Assembly: GCF_000941055.1 (NCBI RefSeq)
Contig: NZ_CP007202.1
Location: 2,104,001 to 2,168,000, forward strand
Direction of reading: 5' to 3'
Length of the DNA stretch: 64,000 bases
Source: Siansivirga zeaxanthinifaciens CC-SAMT-1
Lineage (GTDB): Bacteria > Bacteroidota > Bacteroidia > Flavobacteriales > Flavobacteriaceae
Part shown: positions 46,197 through 55,636 of the stretch, in pieces
Layout: each line of letters begins with the position of its first letter
Position numbering within the stretch: position 1 is the stretch's first letter
Notes under the pieces: model-generated
Databases searched by the model: none
Told to the model about the DNA's origin: nothing
What the model saw: the letters and a program-made list of their open reading frames with translations, nothing else
Made by a program: the position numbers and the translations under genes

Positions 46197-46730
46197 TTAG
46201 ATTGATTCCATATCGTCTTCAATAGCATCTTTTTGAATTAAAGTCACTGCTTTTTGAAGCATTAAATTATTAGGGTAAGTTACTAAATTGCCATTTTCTA
46301 ACCTAAGATGAACTTGAAAGGCTCTAATATCTTCAATAATAGCTCTAATTGGAAAATCATGATCATGAATTTCAATTTTATCACCAACTTTATATGGGAA
46401 ATTAAAAAACATAATAATGCCCGAAGTGATATTGCTTAGAATAGACCAAACGGCAAACAAACCAATACCAATAACGGCAAAAATAGACGAGAAAATAACA
46501 GCTAAATCCTTAAAGTCTGTGCCAAAAATAAAGGACTCAATTAAAATAGCCAACATGATAAGGGTTACGGTAGAGTATCTCCTAATTAATCTAATTCTGG
46601 CATCGTTAATTCCTGTTTTGTGTCCTATTTTATTAATAGCAAACCTAAGTATGAGTCTTACTATAAATAAAAATAAAAGTACAAATGCCGATATGATTAA
46701 TTGTTTTTGATATGCTTCTATAAAGGTCAT
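46197..46730 (-). CDS. Small MscS-family mechanosensitive channel
   Basis: 177 residues from ATG 46730 (MTFIEAYQKQ); a TTG 13 codons upstream also opens the frame. Three hydrophobic helices, the last Gly/Ala-rich pore helix in VIGIGLFAVWSILSNITSGI, then a short beta domain (FPYKVGDKIEIHDHDFP). Lacks the large C-terminal alpha/beta domain of E. coli MscS, so it is a minimal form. Gating on osmotic downshock inferred. Confidence 0.88.
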   Translation of the reverse strand: MTFIEAYQKQLIISAFVLLFLFIVRLILRFAINKIGHKTGINDARIRLIRRYSTVTLIMLAILIESFIFGTDFKDLAVIFSSIFAVIGIGLFAVWSILSNITSGIIMFFNFPYKVGDKIEIHDHDFPIRAIIEDIRAFQVHLRLENGNLVTYPNNLMLQKAVTLIQKDAIEDDMESI

Positions 46731-46833
46731 AAATTTTGAAAAATTTGAATGTGATTTTAAAGTAAACAAGCCCGATTACTTGAAAACTTGTGTTGATTAT
46801 ATTCGTTTAATTTTAAGAATTAAAGATACAAAC

Positions 46834-47427
46834 TTATGCTTGGTTGGCAATATCTATTAACGTTTTGTAGACAAGATGCGTGGGTAAACCCATAACATTA
46901 AAATAGGAACCCTCAATTTTTTCAACGCCAATTTGTCCAATCCATTCTTGTATACCATAAGCACCAGCTTTGTCGAAGGGCATGGCGGTTTTAATATAAA
47001 ACTCAATTTCTTCGTTGGTTAATGCTTTAAAAGTAACTTTTGTAATATCGTGAATGGTTTTTTGAAACGAATTGGTTGTAAAGCACACCGATGTAATGAC
47101 TTCGTGTGTGGTGTTACTTAACGATTTTATAATATTGAAAGCATCGGTAGCATCGATTGGTTTGCCCAATGCTTTGTTGTTGTGCCAAACAATGGTATCG
47201 CTTGTTATTAAAATATCATTGGGCTTTAATTCATTCTTATAAGGAATGGATTTTAATTCTGCAAGATAATTACTTATATGTAAGTGAGTGAGTTCGGCGG
47301 GATAATTTTCTTCAATAGGTTTCAATCTAATTTCGAAATCTAAATTTAAATTTTTGAAAAATTCCTGTCTTCTGGGCGAACCTGAAGCCAATATAATATG
47401 ATGGTTTTTGAGTTTTTCGCTTAACAT
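46834..47427 (-). CDS. maf: Maf-family nucleoside triphosphate pyrophosphatase
   Basis: 197 residues. HIILASGSPRRQEFFKNLNLDFEIR with the SxSPRR-type loop, SDTIVWHNNKALGKP, and DKAGAYGIQEWIGQIGVEKIEGSYFNVMGLP are all Maf signatures. Removes pyrophosphate from non-canonical or modified NTPs. It is 3 bp after the UbiA gene. Confidence 0.95.
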   Translation of the reverse strand: MLSEKLKNHHIILASGSPRRQEFFKNLNLDFEIRLKPIEENYPAELTHLHISNYLAELKSIPYKNELKPNDILITSDTIVWHNNKALGKPIDATDAFNIIKSLSNTTHEVITSVCFTTNSFQKTIHDITKVTFKALTNEEIEFYIKTAMPFDKAGAYGIQEWIGQIGVEKIEGSYFNVMGLPTHLVYKTLIDIANQA

Positions 47428-47430
47428 ATT

Positions 47431-48342
47431 TTAAATTAAGATGTACTTGTATAAAAGTAAAGAAAGCATCCCGAAAAGCATAATGATTTTTAGAAGATTG
47501 CTTACTTGGTGTAAGTCTTTTTTCGTTTTGGTTGTAAGAAGTTTTATAGCTACGTAAACTAACGGACCAATAATAAAAATTAAAAAGTAGAGAACAGCTA
47601 TTATGTTTTTATATAAAATTTCATTTACATAAATAACGATTATTAAAGCCAAAATAAGAGTTAATATAAAAACGAAATGCGTTGCTTTTTTTATTCCAAA
47701 TCTAACAGGAAACGTTTGAATGCTGGCTTTAGAGTCGCCTTTAAAATCTTCTATATCTTTCACTATTTCTCTTATTAAATTAATAGCAAATGCAAACAAG
47801 CTGTAATGAAAAATGACTTTAAAAAAAGCGAGTTGTGTATCTCTGTTTAGATGGTTCATACTCGGTATTAATTCAAAAAAACCAACAATTAAAACACTTA
47901 GCCCAACTAAAATAGCTATTACCAAATTGCCAAAAAATACGGTTTGCTTTAAATAGGTTGCATACATGTATAGCAGTGCCGAGGTTATAACAAACAACGA
48001 AAAAAAGGCACTTTTATTAACGACATGACTTAAGTAAGAACCCAGACCAACGCCCACAATATTAAAAATTAAAAACCAATTGTATGCTGCTTTTTCTGTT
48101 ATGGTTTTACCAACTATTAATTTGTTGGGTTTGTTTACAAAATCGGTTTCTACATCGTAAATATCATTTATAATATTACCAGCAGCAGCAATGCACATTG
48201 TGGCTAATATTAATATAATAATACCTGTGGTATCTAAACGCACTGACGCTCCTAAAGGCTCCAAAAAGGCATACTTTACAAGTAATTGTACCATGCCAAT
48301 CATAACGAGGTTTTTCCAGCGAATAAGTTTAAGAATACTCAA
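47431..48342 (-). CDS. UbiA prenyltransferase, geranylgeranylglycerol-phosphate synthase-like
   Basis: 303 residues, nine membrane helices. First Asp-rich motif AAGNIINDIYDVETDFVNKPNKLIV and second DIEDFKGDSKASIQTFPVRFG bind Mg-diphosphate. The NDIYDVETDxxNKP form matches Bacteroidota proteins annotated as geranylgeranylglycerol-phosphate geranylgeranyltransferase, but menaquinone or other prenyl transfer is also possible. Co-directional with maf and the KdsC-like gene. Confidence 0.88.
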   Translation of the reverse strand: MSILKLIRWKNLVMIGMVQLLVKYAFLEPLGASVRLDTTGIIILILATMCIAAAGNIINDIYDVETDFVNKPNKLIVGKTITEKAAYNWFLIFNIVGVGLGSYLSHVVNKSAFFSLFVITSALLYMYATYLKQTVFFGNLVIAILVGLSVLIVGFFELIPSMNHLNRDTQLAFFKVIFHYSLFAFAINLIREIVKDIEDFKGDSKASIQTFPVRFGIKKATHFVFILTLILALIIVIYVNEILYKNIIAVLYFLIFIIGPLVYVAIKLLTTKTKKDLHQVSNLLKIIMLFGMLSLLLYKYILI

Positions 48343-48352
48343 AATGAATGAA

Positions 48353-48670
48353 TTAAATTCTAGATGTAAAATTATTTATAAGGTATTTAATTAAAAGTAA
48401 AACCAAAATAAAAAGGATAGTAGATACAACTACGGTTTTTATATTTTGTCTTTTAGCATCTTTACGAATGTTGTTTTTTATAATATCCTTTTCTAATTTA
48501 CTCAGGTTTTTATGAGTAAAATGAATTTCGTAATGAAAATGCGATTCGTTATTTAGTTGTTCTTTTAAAACAGAAAATGGCCTATTGTTTTTCTGATTAA
48601 ATACACTTTGACTATTACCAAAGCCAATGTAACCAAATCCGTTTTTAATGCGTCTTTTTACACGATTCAT
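48353..48670 (-). CDS. Small protein with a C-terminal membrane anchor, unknown
   Basis: 105 residues, basic at the N-terminus (MNRVKRRIKNGFGYIGFGNSQSVF), a charged middle (KLEKDIIKNNIRKDAKRQNI), and a C-terminal helix (VVVSTILFILVLLLIKYLI). No domain recognised. Sits 7 bp after the KdsC-like gene and 10 bp before the UbiA gene, so it is part of that operon. Confidence 0.65.
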   Translation of the reverse strand: MNRVKRRIKNGFGYIGFGNSQSVFNQKNNRPFSVLKEQLNNESHFHYEIHFTHKNLSKLEKDIIKNNIRKDAKRQNIKTVVVSTILFILVLLLIKYLINNFTSRI

Positions 48671-48677
48671 AAAAGGG

Positions 48678-49187
48678 TTATACCATCCAATTGTTTTGAA
48701 CTTTTAATACTTGTTCAAGGACATCACGAACGGCTCCTTCACCACCTTTTCGATGTGAAATATATTTGGAAACGCTTTTAATCTCTGGAACAGCATCCTG
48801 TGGGCAGGTAGGTAAACCAACCATGGTCATAACCTGTCTGTCGGGGATATCATCGCCCATATAAAGTATATTTTCGGGTTTAATATTGGTTTCTTTAATG
48901 TACTGCTTAAACGTGTCAACTTTATTGGTCGATCCTAAATAAACGTGAGGAATTCCTAAGCCTTCCAATCTAATTTTTACCCCTTCGTTGGTTCCTGCTG
49001 AAATAATAGCAATGTTATAACCCGCGTTTATGGCGTATTTTAAAGCATAACCATCTCTTACGTGCATTTTTCTTAACAATTCACCATCAGAAGTAACATT
49101 AACAAATCCGTCGGTTAAAACACCATCAACATCAAAAATAAATGTGGTAATGTGTTCTAAATATTCTTTATAGCTTTTTTCTTCCAT
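48678..49187 (-). CDS. KdsC-like HAD phosphatase (Kdo-8-phosphate phosphatase type)
   Basis: 169 residues, capless C0 HAD fold. Motif I DVDGVLTDG (FIFDVDGVLTDGFV), motif II Ser in IISAGTNEGV, Lys in STNKVDTFKQYI, motif III GDDIPDRQVM. This is the KdsC size and layout; it would dephosphorylate Kdo-8-P for lipopolysaccharide. The start overlaps the DUF2520 gene by 20 bp. Confidence 0.9.
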   Translation of the reverse strand: MEEKSYKEYLEHITTFIFDVDGVLTDGFVNVTSDGELLRKMHVRDGYALKYAINAGYNIAIISAGTNEGVKIRLEGLGIPHVYLGSTNKVDTFKQYIKETNIKPENILYMGDDIPDRQVMTMVGLPTCPQDAVPEIKSVSKYISHRKGGEGAVRDVLEQVLKVQNNWMV

Positions 49188-49938
49188 GGGTACGTTGTAT
49201 CGATTCGGTTAATAATTCGTAAATAGCTTTATGATGCGGTGTTTCATTTAAAAGTTTTAAATGTTTTCTCATCGTTTTTTTATCGTTGCGTTTTGCAGGA
49301 CCCGTTTGTGCTTTATAAGGCGATAAATCTTGCACTTTTTTTGCGGTTTCCAGTATTAATGGTTTTAATAAATCGAATTCGGCGCCTTCACTTTCTGTAA
49401 TTTCATGCGCTACTCTGTAAAGTTGATTGGTAAAGTTGTTTACAAAAACAGCCGCTAAATGCAGAACCCTTCTTTGGTCTGTATTTACTTTTTTGGTAGG
49501 ACTGCCAATACTTATAGCCAGATTTTTTAAAACATGATAGTCTTTGCTTTCAAGCGCTTCAATACAAATGGGAACATTTGCAAAATCTAATTTAGCCGCT
49601 TTGCTAAACGACTGCAGGGGATAAAAAACGCCGCGTTTATGTTTTTTATCGATATCGTAAATGCCAACACTTCCAGAGGTGTGTGCTACCAGTCGGTTTT
49701 CAAAAGGGAGTTTATTTGTTAAGCTTTTAATAGCATCGTCGCTAACGGCCAAAAGGTATAAATCGGCTTCTTTTAAGGCACTTAAATCGTTAACTATTTC
49801 AACCTCTTTAGCATAAGGTTTTAATGTGTCTAAATTTCTATTATACCATTGAATAACCGATATGTTTTCGGCTGCTTTAAAAGCTCGGTACAAATGTGTG
49901 GCTACATTTCCTGCGCCAATAATAACTACTGAAATCAT
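49168..49938 (-). CDS. Rossmann-like and DUF2520 domain protein
   Basis: 256 residues. N-terminal dinucleotide-binding strand-turn (VVIIGAGNVATHLYRAF), then DUF2520 (FYPLQSFSKA, LHLAAVFVNNFTNQLYRVA, QTGPAKRNDKKTM). Resembles ketopantoate/pyrroline-carboxylate reductase folds; the substrate is unknown. First gene of a run DUF2520, KdsC-like, unknown, UbiA, Maf on the minus strand. Confidence 0.9.
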   Translation of the reverse strand: MISVVIIGAGNVATHLYRAFKAAENISVIQWYNRNLDTLKPYAKEVEIVNDLSALKEADLYLLAVSDDAIKSLTNKLPFENRLVAHTSGSVGIYDIDKKHKRGVFYPLQSFSKAAKLDFANVPICIEALESKDYHVLKNLAISIGSPTKKVNTDQRRVLHLAAVFVNNFTNQLYRVAHEITESEGAEFDLLKPLILETAKKVQDLSPYKAQTGPAKRNDKKTMRKHLKLLNETPHHKAIYELLTESIQRTHGRKKL

Positions 49939-49997
49939 ATCGCAAAAATAACCATAATTAGCTTACATAAAAAAGCAAACAAGTATCTTTGTTGTAT

Positions 49998-50384
49998 ATG
50001 CAAAAGAAAGATATTAAAACCAGAGCCGATGTATTTTTGCTAGTTTCTTCATTTTACGAAAAAGTAAAAAAAGACGCTGTTTTAGCACCATTTTTTAACG
50101 AAGCTATTACAGATTGGGATGCGCATTTAGAACGATTAACCAGTTTTTGGGAATCTAGTTTGTTTTTGAAAACCAAATATTTAGGCAATCCTTTAGAGGT
50201 TCATGTAAAAGTAGATCAGGTGCACAATAAAACCATAACCGAACTCCATTTTGGCTTGTGGTTAAATTTATGGTTTCAAACCATAGACCAATTTTTTGAA
50301 GGTGAAAATGCCGATAACGCCAAACGGCGAGCTCGAAAAATGGGAACTTTTTTATATTTAAAAATTTTTGAAGCCCGCCAATAA
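49998..50384 (+). CDS. Group III truncated haemoglobin
   Basis: 128 residues from ATG 49998 (MQKKDIKTRADVFLLVSSFYEKVKKDAVL). Short globin fold: FYEKV, LAPFF, HLERLTSFWESSLF, then proximal His in HVKVDQVHNKTITELHFGLWL. Reactive with O2, NO or peroxide; role unproven. TATCTTTG (49984-49991) is an exact -7 box only 6 bp before the ATG, so the message may have almost no leader. Confidence 0.9.
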   Translation: MQKKDIKTRADVFLLVSSFYEKVKKDAVLAPFFNEAITDWDAHLERLTSFWESSLFLKTKYLGNPLEVHVKVDQVHNKTITELHFGLWLNLWFQTIDQFFEGENADNAKRRARKMGTFLYLKIFEARQ

Positions 50385-50477
50385 TCTTAATTATTAAAGT
50401 AAAATTATAAATTAGTTAGCCTCGGCTTTAGTAAGTCTTTTTCTAAACTTTAACACTTCAAAATCAACTTTAATACT

Positions 50478-50485
50478 TAAATTTG
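50478..50485 (+). promoter_or_regulatory. -7 box TAAATTTG upstream of the ResB-CcsA gene
   Basis: Exact TAnnTTTG match, 25 bp before the ATG at 50511. No clear TTG at -33. Confidence 0.5.
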
Positions 50486-50510
50486 CACGACCTTAAAAGG
50501 GCTTTTCATT

Positions 50511-53500
50511 ATGCAAAATAAAATCTCCAAAATAATTTTTTCAACACGTCTTACAGCTGTTTTATTTATTGCTTTTGCTGCTGCTATGGCAATAGGTACT
50601 TTTTTAGACGCAGGCCAGTCCACATCGCCAACACCATACACTAGAAATTTAATTTACAATGCTTGGTGGTTCGAGGCTATCATGCTGTTATTCACCATTA
50701 ATTTTATTGGAAATATTGGCAGATACCAACTGTATAAAAAAGAAAAATGGGGCACGCTTATTTTGCATTTAGCGTTTATTTTTATTTTTATTGGAGCTTT
50801 TATAACCAGATACATCAGTTACGAAGGGATGATGTCCATTAGAGAAGGCGAAACCGAAAATGCGTTTCTTTCTCAAAAAACATATATCACCACCTATATT
50901 GATGGCGATTATATGATAGATGGCGTACCACAACGTTTGCCTTTAGAATTTGAAGTTGATTTTTCGGCAAGGTTGAAAAATGATTTTAAAATTGAAACCA
51001 AATACGACCAGCAACCGGTAACTATTGAAATTGAAAAGTTTATAAAAGGAGCCGAAGAAGATATTATTCCCGACGATCATGGCGAGGAGTACTTAAAAAT
51101 TGTTGAAGCAGGGAGCAATGGACCACACAACCATTTTCTTAAGGTTGGCGAAGTACAAAGTATTCATGGGGTTTTAATTGCACTTAACAAACCTACCGAT
51201 GGTGCAATAAATTTAACCTACCAAAACGATGATTTAACCATTAATTCGCCTTTTGAAGGTGAATACATGACTATGGCTACCATGGCAAAGGGTACGTTGA
51301 TTAAAGACAGTATTCAACCACTAAAATTAAGATCACGTTATGTTATTGGAAATATGCAAATGGTATTTCCAAAACCAGTGGTAAAAGGTGTTTTTGATAT
51401 TGTTCAAAAATCGAAAATTTTAAAAAATGACGAAGATGGTGTTGTATTAAAAGTAACTACTAACGGTATTACAGAGCGCATTGGTTTGCTTGGTGGTAAA
51501 GGTATGAACAACCCATTTAAACAAATTTCGGTGGGCGGATTAGATTTTGCTTTTAAATATGGCTCTAAAGTTTTAGAACTTCCTTTTTCTATAAAACTAA
51601 ACGATTTTGAAGCCGAGCGTTATCCGGGAACTGAAAAGGGCTATTCGTCTTTTTCGAGTAAAGTAACCGTTATCGACGAGCAAGAAGGAAGCTTCGATTA
51701 TAAAATATTTATGAACCATATTTTAGACCATCGTGGATACCGATTTTTCCAATCGAGTTTCGATCCCGATGAAAAAGGAACCATCTTATCGGTAAATCAC
51801 GATTATTGGGGCACCATGCTAACCTACATTGGTTACTTTTTGTTGTATTTAGGATTGTTGGCCATCCTTTTCGTTAAAGGCTCACGTTTTAAAGATTTAG
51901 AAAGTATGTTGGAAAAAGTGAAAGCTAAAAAAACGAAATTATTAGGCATTTTCTTGTTTTTTTTATGTTTGAATGGATTTGCTCAAGAACATTCTGCAAA
52001 CGACGCACACAATCATACGGCGCCAACCAAAATGCAAATAGATTCTATTTTAGCGGCCAACATCACACCTAAAGAAGAAGCCGATAGATTTGGATATTTA
52101 GTTATTCAGGATTTAAGCGGACGTATGATGCCTGTTAACACATATGCATCAGAAATGCTTCGAAAATTAAGTAAAAGCGACACATACGGAGATTTTGATG
52201 CCAATCAGGTATTTCTGTCTATTCAAGAAAGTCCGATGCTGTGGTATAACGTACCAATCATCTATTTAAAGCCTAAAAAAGCAGATACAATACGAAGTAT
52301 TATTGGTGTCGATAAAGATGTAAAATATGTTACACTGGCCGATTTCTTCAGTAATAAAGGTACTTATAAATTGGCTCCGTATTTAGATGAAGCTTATAAA
52401 GCAATGACACCGAATGCGTTTCAAAAAGAATTTAAAGAAGCCGATCAACGTGTTAATTTATTATACAATACGGTTGAAGGCATGTCTTTAAAAATATTTC
52501 CTATTCCAAACGACCCTAATAACAAATGGATTTCGGCTTACGATTATAAATTCGATAATCATAAAATTAAAGATACGCTTTATGGTAACTTCATAAAAGC
52601 AGGATTTAATACTTACTTGTATGCTTTAAATGCGGCTAAAAAAACGGGCGATTTTACAAATGCAACCAAGCTATTGGAGGCTTTTAAAAAGACACAGCAC
52701 CAATATGGAGGCAGTGTTATGTTAACAGATAAAAAAGTTAAAACAGAGATTTTATACAACAAATACGACATTTTTAAAAAATTGTTTAGTTGGTATTTAT
52801 ATGCTGGTAGTTTACTGTTTATTCTATTAATTATTCAAATTTTTAAGGAGAAAAATAAAGTTATTGATGTAAGTGTTATAGTTTTTAAATGCATCATTTT
52901 AGGCATTTTTATACTGCATACTCTGGGTTTAATAGCGCGTTGGTATATATCTGGGCATGCACCGTGGAGTGATGCTTACGAGTCGATGATTTACGTTGCT
53001 TGGGCCACTATGTTTTTTGGTTTAGCCTTCGGAAGAAAAAGTGATTTAACGTTAGCTTCAACAGCCTTTGTAACATCTATGATTTTAATGGTTGCCCACT
53101 GGAACTGGATGGATCCTGCTATTGCCAACCTTCAGCCTGTTTTAGATAGTTACTGGTTAATGATTCACGTTGCTGTTATTGTGGCGAGTTACGGGCCGTT
53201 TACTTTGGGTATGATTTTAGGATTGGTATCGTTATTCTTGATGATTTTTACTACCGAAAAGAATAAAGTAAAAATGGACTTAAACATAAAAGAACTAACC
53301 ATTATTAACGAGATGTCCTTAACCGTTGGTTTGGTTATGTTAACCATTGGAAACTTTTTAGGCGGTATGTGGGCAAACGAAAGTTGGGGACGTTACTGGG
53401 GCTGGGATCCAAAAGAAACCTGGGCGCTTATTAGTATTATGGTTTATGCTTTTGTAATTCATATGCGATTGATTCCTGGACTTCGTGGTCGTTGGTTTTT

Positions 53501-53696
53501 TAACCTGATGTCTATTATTGCTTTTGCCAGCATCATGATGACTTACTTTGGAGTTAATTTCTACCTAGCGGGCCTGCATAGTTATGCAAGTGGCGACCAA
53601 ATAGTAAGTGTTAAATTCATTTTAGTAACCTGTGTTATTGTTGCTGTAATTGGGTTTTTTGCTTATCGAGGGTATGCTAAATTTTACAAAAAGTAG
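50511..53696 (+). CDS. ResB-CcsA fusion, cytochrome c biogenesis system II
   Basis: 1061 residues. Exports haem and attaches it to apocytochrome c at the outer face of the inner membrane. N-terminal ResB-like part with membrane helices at about 13-30 and 50-95 and a large periplasmic domain; a fourth helix near 440 (TMLTYIGYFLLYLGLLAIL); a second periplasmic stretch; then a CcsA C-terminal half with about eight helices and the WWD motif (GGMWANESWGRYWGWDPKETWALI). Conserved His residues flank it (MIHVAVIVASYGPF; FVIHMRL). Full-length one-gene fusion as in many Bacteroidota. Confidence 0.94.
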   Translation: MQNKISKIIFSTRLTAVLFIAFAAAMAIGTFLDAGQSTSPTPYTRNLIYNAWWFEAIMLLFTINFIGNIGRYQLYKKEKWGTLILHLAFIFIFIGAFITRYISYEGMMSIREGETENAFLSQKTYITTYIDGDYMIDGVPQRLPLEFEVDFSARLKNDFKIETKYDQQPVTIEIEKFIKGAEEDIIPDDHGEEYLKIVEAGSNGPHNHFLKVGEVQSIHGVLIALNKPTDGAINLTYQNDDLTINSPFEGEYMTMATMAKGTLIKDSIQPLKLRSRYVIGNMQMVFPKPVVKGVFDIVQKSKILKNDEDGVVLKVTTNGITERIGLLGGKGMNNPFKQISVGGLDFAFKYGSKVLELPFSIKLNDFEAERYPGTEKGYSSFSSKVTVIDEQEGSFDYKIFMNHILDHRGYRFFQSSFDPDEKGTILSVNHDYWGTMLTYIGYFLLYLGLLAILFVKGSRFKDLESMLEKVKAKKTKLLGIFLFFLCLNGFAQEHSANDAHNHTAPTKMQIDSILAANITPKEEADRFGYLVIQDLSGRMMPVNTYASEMLRKLSKSDTYGDFDANQVFLSIQESPMLWYNVPIIYLKPKKADTIRSIIGVDKDVKYVTLADFFSNKGTYKLAPYLDEAYKAMTPNAFQKEFKEADQRVNLLYNTVEGMSLKIFPIPNDPNNKWISAYDYKFDNHKIKDTLYGNFIKAGFNTYLYALNAAKKTGDFTNATKLLEAFKKTQHQYGGSVMLTDKKVKTEILYNKYDIFKKLFSWYLYAGSLLFILLIIQIFKEKNKVIDVSVIVFKCIILGIFILHTLGLIARWYISGHAPWSDAYESMIYVAWATMFFGLAFGRKSDLTLASTAFVTSMILMVAHWNWMDPAIANLQPVLDSYWLMIHVAVIVASYGPFTLGMILGLVSLFLMIFTTEKNKVKMDLNIKELTIINEMSLTVGLVMLTIGNFLGGMWANESWGRYWGWDPKETWALISIMVYAFVIHMRLIPGLRGRWFFNLMSIIAFASIMMTYFGVNFYLAGLHSYASGDQIVSVKFILVTCVIVAVIGFFAYRGYAKFYKK

Positions 53697-53797
53697 CCTG
53701 TTTTTTATTTTCTGAAATTCAATTTTTGTTACGTTTCACTTTTTCAAAAATAATCTTTAGTTTATTTTTAGCCATAATTAATGTAATTTGAAACCAT

Positions 53798-54250
53798 ATG
53801 GCAGCTATGAAATTATTTAAAGAGTTTAAAGAATTTGCGGTAAAAGGAAACATGATGGACATGGCAATAGGTATTATTATTGGCGCGTCCTTCAATAAAA
53901 TAATCGATGTTTTAGTTAAAAAAGTATTTTTGCCACCACTATCATTATTAACCGATGGTGTAAATTTCAAGGATAAAAATATTATTTTAAAAGATGCTGT
54001 TTTAGATGCCTCGGGGAATATTGTTACAGACCAAGTGGCTATAGGTTATGGTGCGTTAGGCGAAGCTGTTTTAGATTTTTTAATTGTAGCCTTTACTATT
54101 TTTATTGTTGTTAAGTTTATGAATCGATTAAAAAACAGAGCCCACGACACGAACGATACGACGGTAACAACTCCAAAAGACATAGAATTACTTTCTAATA
54201 TTAACGATTTAATGAAAGAACAAAACGCTTTATTAAAACAAAAAAAGTAG
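53798..54250 (+). CDS. mscL: Large-conductance mechanosensitive channel MscL
   Basis: 150 residues (141-152 for the family). FKEFKEFAVKGNMMDMAIGIIIGASFNKIIDVLVKKV is TM1 and the pore-lining glycine pattern; GALGEAVLDFLIVAFTIFIVVKFMN is TM2; then a cytoplasmic helix (IELLSNINDLMKEQNALLKQ). Releases solutes on osmotic downshock. ATG 53807 (MKLFKEF) is an equally plausible start. A small basic gene follows 3 bp later. Confidence 0.95.
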   Translation: MAAMKLFKEFKEFAVKGNMMDMAIGIIIGASFNKIIDVLVKKVFLPPLSLLTDGVNFKDKNIILKDAVLDASGNIVTDQVAIGYGALGEAVLDFLIVAFTIFIVVKFMNRLKNRAHDTNDTTVTTPKDIELLSNINDLMKEQNALLKQKK

Positions 54251-54253
54251 TTT

Positions 54254-54436
54254 ATGGCAAAAACAGGGAGAGATAAAAATACTAAAAACAAAGCCAAACA
54301 CTCCAAATTAATGGATCAAAAAAAGGCGAAAAAAAAGAAAGAAGAAGCCATTAGAAAAGAACGTTTAAAAGCCATAATTCAACAAGCTAAGCATCAAGAA
54401 AATAATTATTTTTTTATAATTCGACATAATTTTTAA
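54254..54436 (+). CDS. Small lysine-rich protein, unknown
   Basis: 60 residues, highly basic (KNTKNKAKHSKLMDQKKAKKKKEEA), helical by composition with a different, Phe-rich tail (NNYFFIIRHNF). The tail could be a read-on after a small mutation. It starts 3 bp after mscL, so it is likely co-transcribed. No family assigned. Confidence 0.5.
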   Translation: MAKTGRDKNTKNKAKHSKLMDQKKAKKKKEEAIRKERLKAIIQQAKHQENNYFFIIRHNF

Positions 54437-54676
54437 AAACCTACTAAAATTTTTGTCAAGAGTTTTTTATTTATTATTTCTAATGAGTATACAAGCTGGT
54501 TCAAATAGCGATGATATTTAATTGAAGAAGCCAGTTAATACCTTGACCTAGTTACAAGAATTTTATTTTTATTATGCATACTACTTTCTTATAAAGTATT
54601 AATTAATAAAGAAAAAAAGGTTTTGTTAATTACAAAGCTTAGTTATTCGATTTTATTCATTTTTGAATATGCAGTT

Positions 54677-55333
54677 TTAAAGTAAATCTTTAATTCTGTT
54701 ATAATGGATTTCGCTAAAATCTTTTACAACTAAATCGGCTTTACTATAATCTTGGTTTTTAGAGTGAAAGCTATCATAACCTACACAAAAAATACCAGCC
54801 GATTTTGCCGCTATAATACCATTTGTTGAATCTTCAATAACTATACATTCTTCTGTTTTAAAACCTGATGCTTCTGCAGCCTTAATGAAAATTTCAGGAT
54901 GTGGTTTTGAAGCTTTTAATTCGGCACCACTTAATTTTGCTTTAAAATATTTATTTAAATCGAATCGTTTAAAAATACGTTCGATACTTGGCATGGAGGC
55001 CGATGAAGCTAAAATTAAGGTTAATTCGTTGTCATGATAATTTTTAATCACATCTAAAACACCTTCAATTAAATCGAAGGTTTTATCGTTTTCAAAAATA
55101 TCATCATAATGTTTACGCTTTATTGACACTAATGTTTCTGGAGATTCACTTAAATTAAAAGCATCACAAATTTGCTTACAAACATTTAAAGTCGATTTTC
55201 CGGTGAGCGATTCGTAAAACTCTGCAGATACTTCAATATTAACATCTTCAAACATTTTATGGTAGGCTTTGTAATGAAGTGGTTCACTTTCAATAATAAC
55301 CCCATCCATATCAAAAATTACAGCTTGTAACAT
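54677..55333 (-). CDS. HAD-family hydrolase, beta-phosphoglucomutase-like
   Basis: 218 residues. Motif I FDMDGVIIESEPLHYKAYHKMF with two Asp, helical cap, motif II LASSASMPSIE, Lys in SGAELKASKPHPEIF, and motif IV CIVIEDSTNGIIAAKSAG. Typical of beta-PGM/sugar-phosphatase HADs; substrate not predictable. Stands alone. Confidence 0.9.
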   Translation of the reverse strand: MLQAVIFDMDGVIIESEPLHYKAYHKMFEDVNIEVSAEFYESLTGKSTLNVCKQICDAFNLSESPETLVSIKRKHYDDIFENDKTFDLIEGVLDVIKNYHDNELTLILASSASMPSIERIFKRFDLNKYFKAKLSGAELKASKPHPEIFIKAAEASGFKTEECIVIEDSTNGIIAAKSAGIFCVGYDSFHSKNQDYSKADLVVKDFSEIHYNRIKDLL

Positions 55334-55636
55334 TTTTATTTTTTTTGCGAAGATAATTTAATCAAGAATATTAGCCTAAGGTTCTATTTACTATTCATTT
55401 TAAAATGTGCTAACATCCAGTTTAGTAGAAATATCTTATAAAGTTTATTAAGCCGCTTAGGTACTTTGCAAAGAACAATCGAGAGAATTGTTTGCAGCAG
55501 TTTCATTAATAACAGCCTAATTAAAAACACGTTTTGCAGTTAGAATTTAGATTATTTATTTGCTCATTTTTTTTGTTGAAATAAATAAGAGTCTAAAACA
55601 GCAAAGTTTGATTCTTACTTTTAATTAATAGCTGGG
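55334..55636. other. Intergenic region with an imperfect hairpin, no gene seen
   Basis: About 300 bp between divergent genes. The only structure noticed is GCAAA(GA)ACAAT ... ATTGTTTGC near 55467-55495, an inverted repeat with a 2-nt bulge. The promoters of the HAD and rlmF genes must lie here, but no clean TAnnTTTG box was identified. Confidence 0.4.

Noticed and set aside
53719..53970. 83-codon minus-strand frame at the 5' end of mscL
   Set aside because: Antisense to the conserved MscL pore helix; no start context or domain.
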